Shown: positions 1-8,299 of the stretch, piece after piece
Position numbering within the stretch: the first letter of the stretch is position 1
Layout: each line of letters starts with the position of its first letter
Assembly: GCA_031259205.1 (NCBI GenBank)
Contig: JAIRLS010000222.1
Span: 1-20,732 of the forward strand
Length of the DNA: 20,732 nucleotides
Origin: Bacteroidales bacterium
Lineage (GTDB): Bacteria; Bacteroidota; Bacteroidia; Bacteroidales; UBA4181
Reading direction: 5' to 3'
The notes under the pieces: model-generated
What the model was told of the DNA's origin: nothing
What the model saw: the letters and a program-made list of their open reading frames with translations, nothing else
The model's database searches: none
Made by a program: the position numbers and the translations under genes

Positions 1-1638
1 GTTTTCCAGTATGATTTTTTCTCCCGTTTGAATTTTTTTCAACGGGAAATCCTGTACGTGCGGTTCACTGTAAGTACCGTCGTGCATGACAATATGCGCC
101 GAAAAGAACAGGTACCCCGTTTTTTCGATATTCAGTGCATAGTGTCCGCCTCTCGGAAGGCATATCATAAATTCTCCTTTCAAACTGTCGGATGAAGCTT
201 CCACCGTCTTTTTACCTGTAATAAGGTCGGTCAGTTCAAATTTTGCCCTGAGCGGCGTAAAGTATTTGGAATCAAAGATTTTTCCTTTCATGTACGATAC
301 CGGTTGCGGTCTTGCTTCAGGGTACAACTCGAAAGTAAATATGTTGCGGATGTTTTTTTCGGTGCGGTCCGACGAGTAATAAGCCCTGTTTCCTTTGGCA
401 TTCACAATCAATCCTTCTTCGTTGTATTTGCTGTTGACGGGGTAGCCCAGGTTTGCCGGCGCTGCCCATTTACCGGTGGAATCTTTTCGCGACACAAACA
501 GGTCAAATTGTCCCAATCCCGGCCATCCGTCCGAGGCAAAATAGAAGGTACGATTGTCGAAATGAATAAAAGGCGATGATTCATCGCCGGAAGTGTTCAG
601 TTCTGCGAGGTTGACCGGCGGTTTCCATTCGTTTCGTTCGTTCAGTTCCGATTTCCAGATATCCTGTCCGCCTTTACCGCCGTTTCGTGTGCTGATGAAA
701 TAGAGCGTTTTTCCGTCGGGTGAAACGGAAGGTTGAGTTTCTTTGGCCGATGTGTTAACGGATGAGCCGAGGTTACGGGGGCGCATCCACAGTCCGTTCT
801 GTTTTTCGCTATAGTAGATGTCGCAGCCGCCTTTACCGTCTTTGCGGTTACAAGCGGTGAAAAAGATTTTGCCGGCGTCTGCCGAAATGGTTTGGGCGCC
901 TTCATTGTCGTCGGTATTGGGTGGCGAACCGAGGTTTTGCGGAGTTGTCCACTTGCCGTCTTTGAAATCGGACACGAAAAAGTCTTCTTGCCGGTTACCG
1001 GTCACTGCGGGGTTGTTGACGTCTTTGGGGATGAGCGCGGTGAAAATCAGTGTTTGTTCGTCCACCGAAAGGCTCGGCCAATACTGGTCGTAATCGAAAT
1101 CCAACCCGATATTTTCCGGACGGAAAGCGACAGGATGTCGGATGGCATCGGCAGCAAAACGGCTACTTTTCAGCAAATGGTCGGCTTTTGCCCTCAATGC
1201 GGGTTTTTGTTTGTCGTAGGCCAGGTATTTTTCAAGCCACCGGCCGGCTTCTTCATATTCTTCCTGTTCAAAACAGATGTCGGCCAGTGAGTAATATATG
1301 GGCGGGAAAAAGTCGGGGTTGAGTTCCACGCAATGGAGAAACGCTTCTTTAGCTTTGGGCAGGTCGTCTGTTTCCAGATAACATTCTGCGGCAAGCATAT
1401 ATGCTTCATAGAATCGGTTGTCGGCTTTCAGGGCGTCGTTCAGGCTGGAAATAGCGGCGTCGTAGTTCTCGTGTTGAAACATTTCCAATGCTGTGTTATA
1501 TGCCTTGACAGCTTTTTTAGAAGCAGAAGAAACGCCTTGCGCCGTTATTTGCGCCACAGCCGCTATCAACACCAGACAAAGCGCCGTTTTCAGCAGATAC
1601 TGCCGACAATCTCCGATCAACATTTTTACGGCTCTCAT
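1..1638 (-). CDS. PorE-like TPR / PD40 propeller / CRD envelope protein, 3' end cut by window edge
   Basis: This reading frame is open from an ATG at 1638 to the window edge (546 codons, no stop), so the C-terminus is missing. Residues about 12-35 form a signal peptide with a hydrophobic core and a probable AQ|G cleavage site. Residues about 45-150 are TPR-like helices. About five PD40/WD40-like propeller strands follow, near residues 185, 246, 304 (QPSVSPDGKTLYFIS), 354 and 408. Residues about 446-515 look like a carboxypeptidase-regulatory-like (CRD) fold. This order matches PorE of the type IX secretion system, which ends in a peptidoglycan-binding OmpA domain; here that domain would lie beyond position 1. 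PD40-OmpA proteins of other roles exist in Bacteroidota, so the T9SS assignment is inference. The start overlaps the smpB stop (ATGA), suggesting translational coupling within the gltB-smpB operon. Confidence 0.8.
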   Translation of the reverse strand, partial: MRAVKMLIGDCRQYLLKTALCLVLIAAVAQITAQGVSSASKKAVKAYNTALEMFQHENYDAAISSLNDALKADNRFYEAYMLAAECYLETDDLPKAKEAFLHCVELNPDFFPPIYYSLADICFEQEEYEEAGRWLEKYLAYDKQKPALRAKADHLLKSSRFAADAIRHPVAFRPENIGLDFDYDQYWPSLSVDEQTLIFTALIPKDVNNPAVTGNRQEDFFVSDFKDGKWTTPQNLGSPPNTDDNEGAQTISADAGKIFFTACNRKDGKGGCDIYYSEKQNGLWMRPRNLGSSVNTSAKETQPSVSPDGKTLYFISTRNGGKGGQDIWKSELNERNEWKPPVNLAELNTSGDESSPFIHFDNRTFYFASDGWPGLGQFDLFVSRKDSTGKWAAPANLGYPVNSKYNEEGLIVNAKGNRAYYSSDRTEKNIRNIFTFELYPEARPQPVSYMKGKIFDSKYFTPLRAKFELTDLITGKKTVEASSDSLKGEFMICLPRGGHYALNIEKTGYLFFSAHIVMHDGTYSEPHVQDFPLKKIQTGEKIILEN

Positions 1639-2090
1639 CTTTTTTTCAGTCTGTCCAACTCACGTTTGGCATCTCTCTGTTTGATATTCTGACGTTTATC
1701 ATACATTTTCTTACCCCTTGCCACTGCAATTTCCACTTTAGCATATCCTCTTTCGTTAAGAAACATCTGTATTGCAATAATGGTCAGGCCTTTGTCCTGC
1801 GATTTGCGTTCCAGTTTGTTGAGTTCCCTGCGGGTAAGCAATAATTTGCGTTCTCGCGCGGGATCGTGGTTATTGCAGGTGCCCAAGCAATATTCGGCAA
1901 TGTGCATTCCCTGCATCCACAATTCGCGGTTGCGAAAAAAACAATAGGCGTCGACAAGATTGGCTTTGCCTTCGCGGATGGATTTGATTTCGGTGCCGGC
2001 CAATTGAATGCCGGCAACGTATTTTTCCAGAAATTCGTATTCGAACGACGCTTTCTTGTTCCTGATGTGAATTTTTTGCTGTTCAGGCAT
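1635..2090 (-). CDS. smpB: SsrA-binding protein SmpB
   Basis: SmpB binds tmRNA and delivers it to stalled ribosomes for trans-translation, acting in the cytoplasm. The 151-residue product has the usual family length. Recognisable blocks are the N-terminal IRNKKASFEYEFLEKYVAGI, then GTEIKSIREGKANLVDAYC, the central RKLLLTRREL, and GYAKVEIAVARGKKMYDKR. The basic C-terminal tail (residues about 130-151, QRDAKRELDRLKKR) is the part that enters the mRNA channel. The ATG at 2090 follows the gltB stop by 20 nt, with no promoter visible between them, so transcription from the gltB promoter is likely. The TGA stop overlaps the next start by 4 nt. The identification is secure. Confidence 0.97.
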   Translation of the reverse strand: MPEQQKIHIRNKKASFEYEFLEKYVAGIQLAGTEIKSIREGKANLVDAYCFFRNRELWMQGMHIAEYCLGTCNNHDPARERKLLLTRRELNKLERKSQDKGLTIIAIQMFLNERGYAKVEIAVARGKKMYDKRQNIKQRDAKRELDRLKKR

Positions 2091-2110
2091 GATGTCCGTA
2101 CAATTAGAGA

Positions 2111-5100
2111 TTACTCGATTACCAGTTCCACCTGTTTGATTTTTTTCTTTAAGGCTTCCATCGCTTCGTCCTGCAACACTTTTTTGTATTCTATCGGCAT
2201 TACTTTCAGGAAGTACCGGATATTATTTTCCCAACTTGCCAAAATACTCTGCGCCAACGGACTTTGGGTATAGGCGGCATGTGCGGATATTAGCCGGAAT
2301 AATTCCTGAACGTCCGCTTTGTCTTCTACCAGCGTTAATTCGACCATTTCCATGTTGCAGAAATAGTCGAATGTGCTTTCCGGATCGAACACGTAAGCGA
2401 TACCGCCACTCATGCCGGCGGCGAAGTTTTTGCCTGTACTGCCGAGTACTACCGTCCGTCCGCCTGTCATGTATTCGCAGCAGTGGTCGCCTGCGCCTTC
2501 TACTACGGCTATGGCGCCGCTGTTGCGTACGCAAAAACGCTCTCCCACACAGCCGTTAATATATACTTCTCCGCCGGTAGCGCCGTACAAAAGGGTGTTT
2601 CCTGCGATGATATTCTGTTCCGGCGCAAAGGTACTGCCGTGTGGAGGTATCACAATGATACGTCCTCCCGACAGTCCTTTGCCCAGATAGTCGTTGGCTT
2701 CACCTTCGAGGCGGAACGTGATACCCGACATGAGGAATGCGCCGAAGCTTTGTCCTGCCGATCCTTTAAAGAGGGCTGTAATTGTACCGTCGGGAAGTCC
2801 CGCACTGCCGTAACGTTTGGCTACTTCGCCCGAAAGCATTGCGCCGGTGGTACGGTCGGTATTGGCAATGAGCGTGCTGATTTCCACCGGCAGCGACTTG
2901 TTCAACGCCGGCTGTGCACGGCTGATCAGTTCATGATCGAGTACTTTGTCAATCTTGTGGTCTTGTAATTTGGTGTGATGCCGGCTGTTTTCCGTTTCCG
3001 GGAAGTAAAGCAACTTGCTGAAATCAAGTTTTTTTGTACGGGGGAAATGGTCAAACGAACGGATTTGGATCAGGTCTGTACGTCCGACAATTTCATCGAT
3101 GCTCCGAAATCCCATTTCTGCAAGGTGTTCACGTACTTCCATAGCGAGGAAATTCATGAAATTAATGATATAATCCGGCTTGCCTTTGAACCGTTGGCGT
3201 AGCCGTTCGTCTTGCGTAGCTACTCCGACGGGACAGGTGTTCATGTGACATTTGCGCATCATCACGCATCCCAGCACAATGAGAGCGCTGGTAGCGAATC
3301 CGAATTCTTCGGCTCCCAGCAAAGCCGACAGGATAATGTCCTTTCCTGTTTTAAGTTGGCCGTCTGTTTGCAAACGAACGAGGCCTCGCAGGTTGTTCAT
3401 CACTAATGTTTGCTGGGTTTCGGCAAGTCCTGTTTCCCCCGGCATTCCTGCGTGGCGGATGGAACTGATGGGGCTTGCGCCTGTTCCGCCCTCCGATCCG
3501 CTGATGACGATCAGGTCTGCTTTGGCTTTGGCTACACCTGCCGCGATAGTTCCTACGCCGCTTTCCGACACCAATTTGACGCTAATCTGTGCCTTCGGAT
3601 TGATGTTTTTGAGGTCGAAGATCAATTGTGCGAGGTCTTCAATTGAATAAATATCGTGATGGGGTGGCGGAGAAATCAGTGTAATGCCGGGCAGCGAGTG
3701 GCGTGTAGCCCCCACGATTTTATCGACTTTGAAGCCGGGCAATTGTCCACCTTCTCCGGGTTTCGCTCCTTGCGCTATTTTAATTTGTATTTCGTCTGCA
3801 TTGACCAGATATTCTGCGGTTACCCCGAAGCGTCCGGAAGCAATTTGCTTGATGGCGCTACGACGGTTGAGGCCATCTTCGCCTATCGTAAAACGTTTGG
3901 GATTTTCGCCTCCTTCGCCTGTATTGCTTCGTCCGTGAATGGCGTTCATGGCAACGGCCATTGCTTCGTGCGCCTCCTTGCTGATAGAGCCGAACGACAT
4001 GGCGCCCGTGACAAACCTTTTAGTGATGGCTTCCACAGGTTCAACTTCATTGATGGAGATGGGATTGCGTTTGAATTCGAAAAAGTCGCGCAGGAAAACC
4101 GGCTGTGTCTTGCAGTCAACGATAGCGGAATATTCCTTGAATTTTTTGTAATCGCCCAAACGGGTGGCAATCTGCAACATAGAGATGGTAGAGGGATTCC
4201 ATGCGTGGTATTCGCCGTCTTTGCGGTAGGCGTATATGCCTGCATTATTCAGCAGTTCCGGACGGTCGTTGTCCGAAAAGGCGTTGTGGTGGTGTATGAT
4301 GGCATCGGTAGCAATGTCGTCGATATCAATGCCGCCAAAGCGGGATGACATGCCGCGGAAATAGCGGTCGAGCGTTTGCCGGCTGATGCCTGCCGTTTCG
4401 AAAATCTGTGCGCCGCGGTAACTGCGCAGGGTGGAGATACCCATTTTGGATATGACCTTGAAAAGCCCTTTACTGACCGCTTTTATGTAATTTTTTTCGG
4501 CGGTGGCGTAATCTAACTGTATTTCCCGGCGTTTTACCAAATCGTCCAGTATGGCAAAAGCCATATAGGGATTTACGCCACTTGCTCCGAAGCCGAAGAG
4601 AAGCGCGAAATGCATTACTTCGCGTGGTTCTGCGCTTTCTATGATGATGGCTATCTGCATCCGTTTCCGTTTCTCAATCAGGTGATGATGAACGGCTGAA
4701 ATAGCCAGCAATGAAGGAATAGCCACCTGTTTGGCATTAACGCCCCTGTCGCTCAGGATGATATAATTAATTCCGTTATCTACTGCTTTTTCCGCTTTCC
4801 GGCAAAGTTCTTCCAGCGCTTGTTCCAAGCCTTTTTCCTGTTGGTCAATGTCGAAAAGCATGGGCAGTGTCAGGGTACGGAATCCCTTGTATCCGAGGTG
4901 TCGCAGGATGTCGATGTCGCGGTTGGTGATCACCGGACTGGGCAATTTCAACATTTTGCAAAGGTTGGGAGATGGTTCCAGTATATGATTGCCTTCCGTG
5001 CCGATATACAGCGAGAGCGACATTACCAGTTCTTCCCGAATAGGGTCAATGGGGGGGTTGGTTACCTGTGCGAATAATTGCCTGAAATAATTAAACAGCC

Positions 5101-6595
5101 GTTGCGGTTTGCCCGACATTGGCGGCAATGGCACATCGTTGCCCATTGAGCCGGTGGGTTCTTTCCCTTCGTTCGCCATCGGAACAATGATTTTTTCGAT
5201 GTCTTCCAGCGAATATCCGAAAGCCCGCAATAGTTCGGGATACTGGTCTACATTGTTTTTCACGCTGCGTCCCGATGAGATTTCCGAAAGGATGATGCGG
5301 TTTTTCGACAGCCATTCCTTGTAAGGGTGTGCCTTTGCAAGTTTCTCTTTCAATTCGGGATCATACATGATTTTTCCTTCTTTGGTGTCGATCATAAGCA
5401 TTTTTCCGGGTTGCAGTCTCCCGCGCTCTTTGATTTCGGCAGATTCAAAAGGCAGTACACCTGCTTCCGATGCGGCGACAATCATTCCGGTATGAGTGAT
5501 CAGGTAACGCGCCGGTCGCAGCCCATTGCGGTCGAGCATGCCACCGGCATAGCGTCCGTCGGTGAAAAGCAGAGCGGCAGGGCCATCCCACGGTTCCATC
5601 AATATGCTGTGGTATTCGTAGAAGGCTTTTAAATCGTCGGGAATGGGATTTTTGTGATTCCAGCTTTCGGGAACAAGCATTGCCAGGGCATGTGGAAGGC
5701 TTTTACCCGACATTACCAGAAATTCCAATGCATTGTCGAAGGATGCACTGTCGCTCATTCCTTCCTGTATGACGGGAAAAATACTTTCGATGTCTCCAAT
5801 TTTCTCCGATTTGAGAATACTTTCCCGGGCAATCATCCAATAACGATTGCCGCGGATGGTGTTAATTTCTCCGTTGTGTCCAAGGAAACGGAAAGGCTGC
5901 GCCAGATCCCACGACGGAAAGGTGTTGGTGCTGAACCGTGCGTGTACCAGCGCCAGTCCGCTGGTAAAGTACGGATTGATGAGGTCGGAATAGTAGTGAC
6001 GCAATTGGGTAGAGGTAAGCATCCCTTTGTATAACAGTCGTTTAGTGGAAAGACTGGTAATATAAAAGCTTTTTTTAACTTTGACAGATAAGCGGAGTGC
6101 TTGCTTTTCCATTTTCCGGCGGGCAACGTAGAGTTTAACCTCCAACTCTTCCTGATGGTCGTGTCCTGTAACAAATATCTGCTTGATGGCAGGCTCGTTT
6201 TCGCGCGACATGTTTCCCAGTATATCGCTATTGACGGGAACATCGCGAACTGCTAACAGATTGAGGCCTTCTTTTTCAAGGGTTTCCCTGATGATGGAGA
6301 GGCACAATTCTTCTTCTTTCTTCTCTTTGGGAAGAAAGACCAGACCTGTTCCGTATTTACCGGTACCGGGTACAGGAATACCTTGCAGGAGAATAAACTC
6401 GTGCGGTATTTGGACCATAATGCCGGCGCCGTCGCCTGTTTCGTTGTCCGCGTTTTCAGCCCCCCGGTGAAGCATGTTTTCCAGCACTTGTAGCCCTTTT
6501 TCTACAATATCGTGCGATTTGTCGCCATTAATGTTTGCCAGCAGCCCAACGCCGCAAGCATCGTGTTCATAATCAGGATGATATAAACTATTCAT
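2111..6595 (-). CDS. gltB: Glutamate synthase (GOGAT) large subunit
   Basis: This enzyme transfers the amide nitrogen of glutamine to 2-oxoglutarate, giving two glutamates in the cytoplasm. The product is 1494 residues, the usual size for the bacterial alpha subunit. Domains in order are: an N-terminal class II glutamine amidotransferase whose conserved Cys14 sits in HDACGVG, so the first 13 residues are probably a removable propeptide; a central linking domain; the FMN-binding synthase domain with GGENPKRF and GEGGQLPG motifs; a 3Fe-4S site with Cys1110, Cys1116 and Cys1121 (C-x5-C-x4-CPVG); and the C-terminal beta-helix rich in GG repeats. The partner subunit gltD, commonly adjacent, is not found on either side: smpB lies downstream and infC diverges upstream. 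Electron donor (NADPH via GltD, or ferredoxin) therefore cannot be settled from this window. Confidence 0.97.
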   Translation of the reverse strand: MNSLYHPDYEHDACGVGLLANINGDKSHDIVEKGLQVLENMLHRGAENADNETGDGAGIMVQIPHEFILLQGIPVPGTGKYGTGLVFLPKEKKEEELCLSIIRETLEKEGLNLLAVRDVPVNSDILGNMSRENEPAIKQIFVTGHDHQEELEVKLYVARRKMEKQALRLSVKVKKSFYITSLSTKRLLYKGMLTSTQLRHYYSDLINPYFTSGLALVHARFSTNTFPSWDLAQPFRFLGHNGEINTIRGNRYWMIARESILKSEKIGDIESIFPVIQEGMSDSASFDNALEFLVMSGKSLPHALAMLVPESWNHKNPIPDDLKAFYEYHSILMEPWDGPAALLFTDGRYAGGMLDRNGLRPARYLITHTGMIVAASEAGVLPFESAEIKERGRLQPGKMLMIDTKEGKIMYDPELKEKLAKAHPYKEWLSKNRIILSEISSGRSVKNNVDQYPELLRAFGYSLEDIEKIIVPMANEGKEPTGSMGNDVPLPPMSGKPQRLFNYFRQLFAQVTNPPIDPIREELVMSLSLYIGTEGNHILEPSPNLCKMLKLPSPVITNRDIDILRHLGYKGFRTLTLPMLFDIDQQEKGLEQALEELCRKAEKAVDNGINYIILSDRGVNAKQVAIPSLLAISAVHHHLIEKRKRMQIAIIIESAEPREVMHFALLFGFGASGVNPYMAFAILDDLVKRREIQLDYATAEKNYIKAVSKGLFKVISKMGISTLRSYRGAQIFETAGISRQTLDRYFRGMSSRFGGIDIDDIATDAIIHHHNAFSDNDRPELLNNAGIYAYRKDGEYHAWNPSTISMLQIATRLGDYKKFKEYSAIVDCKTQPVFLRDFFEFKRNPISINEVEPVEAITKRFVTGAMSFGSISKEAHEAMAVAMNAIHGRSNTGEGGENPKRFTIGEDGLNRRSAIKQIASGRFGVTAEYLVNADEIQIKIAQGAKPGEGGQLPGFKVDKIVGATRHSLPGITLISPPPHHDIYSIEDLAQLIFDLKNINPKAQISVKLVSESGVGTIAAGVAKAKADLIVISGSEGGTGASPISSIRHAGMPGETGLAETQQTLVMNNLRGLVRLQTDGQLKTGKDIILSALLGAEEFGFATSALIVLGCVMMRKCHMNTCPVGVATQDERLRQRFKGKPDYIINFMNFLAMEVREHLAEMGFRSIDEIVGRTDLIQIRSFDHFPRTKKLDFSKLLYFPETENSRHHTKLQDHKIDKVLDHELISRAQPALNKSLPVEISTLIANTDRTTGAMLSGEVAKRYGSAGLPDGTITALFKGSAGQSFGAFLMSGITFRLEGEANDYLGKGLSGGRIIVIPPHGSTFAPEQNIIAGNTLLYGATGGEVYINGCVGERFCVRNSGAIAVVEGAGDHCCEYMTGGRTVVLGSTGKNFAAGMSGGIAYVFDPESTFDYFCNMEMVELTLVEDKADVQELFRLISAHAAYTQSPLAQSILASWENNIRYFLKVMPIEYKKVLQDEAMEALKKKIKQVELVIE

Positions 6596-6635
6596 GTATG
6601 ATTGCTATTTCTACTTTGTTGATTCTAAAATCTTG

Positions 6636-6643
6636 CAAAATTA
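6636..6643 (-). promoter_or_regulatory. Candidate -7 promoter element of gltB
   Basis: On the minus strand this reads TAATTTTG, a full match to the Bacteroidetes -7 consensus TAnnTTTG, 40 nt upstream of the gltB ATG. No convincing -33 TTG is seen about 20 nt further upstream, where the sequence is T/A-rich. The element lies outside the MITE, which begins about 40 nt further upstream. Confidence 0.5.
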
Positions 6644-6675
6644 ATGAAATTTAATAAAAAATAAGGAAAAAAACA

Positions 6676-6682
6676 TACTAAA
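6676..6682. repeat. Left target-site duplication of the MITE
   Basis: TACTAAA, identical to 6899-6905 and immediately abutting the left terminal inverted repeat. Confidence 0.75.
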
Positions 6683-6898
6683 ACGTGAGTTCGGGATAAG
6701 AAATAGCCGTTTACGGCTTGCATGTCAATAGAATACCATGAAAATGAACGATTTTGTCTGTTAGGACATATACCGTGAATGTCTTACAGACCATCTAAGG
6801 GGCGTGTATGATTCGTTTTCTATTGATATGTATCGCCTACGGCGAATTAATCCGTTGATTTTTAGAATGCCCCCCTTTTTCTTATCCCGAACCCAGGT
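6683..6898. mobile_element. 216-bp foldback MITE with terminal inverted repeats and 7-bp target duplication
   Basis: The ends are 21-bp imperfect inverted repeats (19 of 21 identical) sharing the core GTTCGGGATAAGAAA, at 6683-6703 and, in reverse complement, at 6878-6898. Directly outside lies a perfect 7-bp direct repeat TACTAAA, at 6676-6682 and 6899-6905, as expected for a target-site duplication. The interior also folds back. 6721-6736 pairs with 6815-6830 (14 of 16), and 6756-6769 pairs with 6779-6791 around a 9-nt loop. Short hairpins AGCCGT/ACGGCT (6705-6718) and TCGCC/GGCGA (6833-6845) sit in each arm. There is no ORF of transposase size. The element is therefore a non-autonomous foldback MITE; the parent IS family was not identified. 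It lies between the divergent gltB and infC promoters and leaves both intact. Confidence 0.82.
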
Positions 6899-6905
6899 TA
6901 CTAAA
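6899..6905. repeat. Right target-site duplication of the MITE
   Basis: TACTAAA, identical to 6676-6682 and immediately abutting the right terminal inverted repeat. Confidence 0.75.
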
Positions 6906-6946
6906 GCGAAAAAGATTCGTTGTCCCAAAAGATTTTTAAAAAAATC

Positions 6947-6977
6947 TTGACAATAAATAAAATAATTACGATATTTG
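6947..6977 (+). promoter_or_regulatory. Candidate infC operon promoter
   Basis: TTG at 6947-6949 (-33) is separated by exactly 20 nt from GATATTTG at 6970-6977, seven of eight matches to TAnnTTTG. The predicted start near 6984 leaves a leader of about 84 nt before the infC ATG at 7068. It lies about 50 nt beyond the right end of the MITE. Confidence 0.55.
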
Positions 6978-7067
6978 CGGCATATTTCGAGTCTTTTTAA
7001 AAGCAGACGAATAGTGTTTAATGGTCATAAAATCAAGTAGATAAAAGGTTAGTAACTGAATTTTTAG

Positions 7068-7631
7068 ATGGCGTATCAACAACAACCACAAGCTAAACCA
7101 CAAAGGGCTTCGCATTCCGAATTGCGTATCAATCGGGAGATACAGGCGAAAACGGTACGTTTGGTCGGAGATAATCTCGAACGCTCCAATCAGGTAGTAA
7201 ATTTTTATGAAGCGTTGAGAATAGCGGAGGGGTTAGGGCTGGATCTGGTGGAAATTTCGCCTACAGCCGAACCTCCGGTGTGCAGGGTGGTAGATTATCA
7301 GAAATATCTTTACCAACAGAAAAAAAAGCAGAAAGAGATCAAAGCCAAAACGGTGAAAGTCGTAGTGAAGGAAATCCGTTTCGGGCCTCAGACGGATGAC
7401 CATGATTATAATTTCAAGTTGAAACATGCCATCAATTTTCTTAACGAAGGAGCAAAAGTGAAGGCATTTGTATTTTTCAAAGGCCGTTCCATTTTGTATA
7501 AAGAACAGGGAGAAATCCTCTTGCTTCGTTTTGCTCAAGACTTGGAAAATTACGGTAAAGTGGATCAGATGCCCCGGTTAGAAGGAAAAAGAATGATCAT
7601 GTTCCTTTCGGCAAAACCCAAAAAGAATTAA
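7068..7631 (+). CDS. infC: Translation initiation factor IF-3
   Basis: IF-3 binds the 30S subunit, blocks premature 50S joining and proofreads the initiation codon. The 187-residue product has a short Gln-rich extension, then the N-domain starting at ELRINREIQAKTVRLVGDN, a Lys-rich linker helix (residues about 85-100, YLYQQKKKQKEIKAK), and the C-domain with VKEIRFGPQTDDHDY and KVKAFVFFKGR. The C-terminal block EGKRMIMFLSAKPKK is typical. An ordinary ATG is used rather than the rare AUU/AUA start known for infC in some bacteria. There is no clear Shine-Dalgarno, as is usual in Bacteroidota. rpmI and rplT follow, the classical operon order. thrS, often upstream of infC, is not found upstream here; gltB diverges instead. 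Confidence 0.98.
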   Translation: MAYQQQPQAKPQRASHSELRINREIQAKTVRLVGDNLERSNQVVNFYEALRIAEGLGLDLVEISPTAEPPVCRVVDYQKYLYQQKKKQKEIKAKTVKVVVKEIRFGPQTDDHDYNFKLKHAINFLNEGAKVKAFVFFKGRSILYKEQGEILLLRFAQDLENYGKVDQMPRLEGKRMIMFLSAKPKKN

Positions 7632-7671
7632 AGTCAATATATCAAAATTTAATAATAAAAATCGTAAATAA

Positions 7672-7869
7672 ATGCCTAAACAGAAAACCAATTCCGGAGC
7701 GAAAAAAAGATTTCAGCTAACGGGAACAGGAAAAATCAAACGCAAACATGCGTTCAAAAGACATATCCTGACTAAAAAAACAACAAAGCAAAAACGAAAT
7801 TTGACGCATGACGGTCTGGTATCACAGCCGGATTTGAATGGAGTTCGTTTGTTATTGAATATTAAATAG
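7672..7869 (+). CDS. rpmI: 50S ribosomal protein L35
   Basis: L35 is a small basic protein of the large ribosomal subunit. The 65-residue product starts MPKQKTNSGAKKRF and continues TGTGKIKRKHAFKRHIL, both hallmark segments of the family, and has the family length. It lies 40 nt after infC and 82 nt before rplT in the conserved infC-rpmI-rplT cluster. Confidence 0.98.
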   Translation: MPKQKTNSGAKKRFQLTGTGKIKRKHAFKRHILTKKTTKQKRNLTHDGLVSQPDLNGVRLLLNIK

Positions 7870-7911
7870 ATTTTTAAGTAGTAATCACCAGAATGAATTA
7901 GCTGCTAAAGT

Positions 7912-7924
7912 GTCTTAAAAAGAC
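7912..7924 (+). promoter_or_regulatory. Small hairpin in the rpmI-rplT spacer
   Basis: GTCTT and AAGAC form a perfect 5-bp stem around an AAA loop in the 82-nt spacer, 27 nt before the rplT ATG. L20 is known to repress its own operon through leader RNA in other phyla; whether this hairpin has such a role here is unproven. It is not followed by a T-tract, so it is not a terminator. Confidence 0.25.
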
Positions 7925-7951
7925 CGCTAACCATTCGCAAATTTTTGAATT

Positions 7952-8296
7952 ATGCCAAGATCAGTAAATTCAGTGGCGTCAAGAGCACGCCGTAAAAAAT
8001 TGCTCAAACTCACGCGGGGTAATTTTCTTGCCCGTAAAAATGTGTGGACAGTTGCCAAAAATACATGGGAAAAAGGGCAACAATATGCTTATCGCGACCG
8101 CAGAAACAAGAAACGCACTTTCCGCAGTTTATGGATTCAGCGTATCAATGCGGCTGTCAGACCTTTTGACCTCTCTTATTCGGAGTTCATGGGCAAAATC
8201 CATCAAAAAGGGATAGCCCTCAACCGGAAAGCATTGGCCGATCTCGCCATGAACCATCCGGTAGCCTTCGAAGCCGTTGTAAAATCCGTAAAGTAA
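7952..8296 (+). CDS. rplT: 50S ribosomal protein L20
   Basis: L20 is an early-assembly protein of the 50S subunit that binds 23S rRNA. The 114-residue product has the family start MPRSVNSVASRARRKKLLK, then the block RDRRNKKRTFRSLWIQRINA and the C-terminal globular part ending in NHPVAFEAVVKSVK. It is the last gene of the infC operon. Its TAA ends only 3 nt from the end of the convergent PBP gene, so there is no room for a dedicated intergenic terminator. Confidence 0.98.
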   Translation: MPRSVNSVASRARRKKLLKLTRGNFLARKNVWTVAKNTWEKGQQYAYRDRRNKKRTFRSLWIQRINAAVRPFDLSYSEFMGKIHQKGIALNRKALADLAMNHPVAFEAVVKSVK

Positions 8297-8299
8297 TTA

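Noticed and set aside
3656..4348. Open frame of 230 codons on the plus strand
   Set aside because: It is antisense to the gltB synthase domain, with no start context and no family features.
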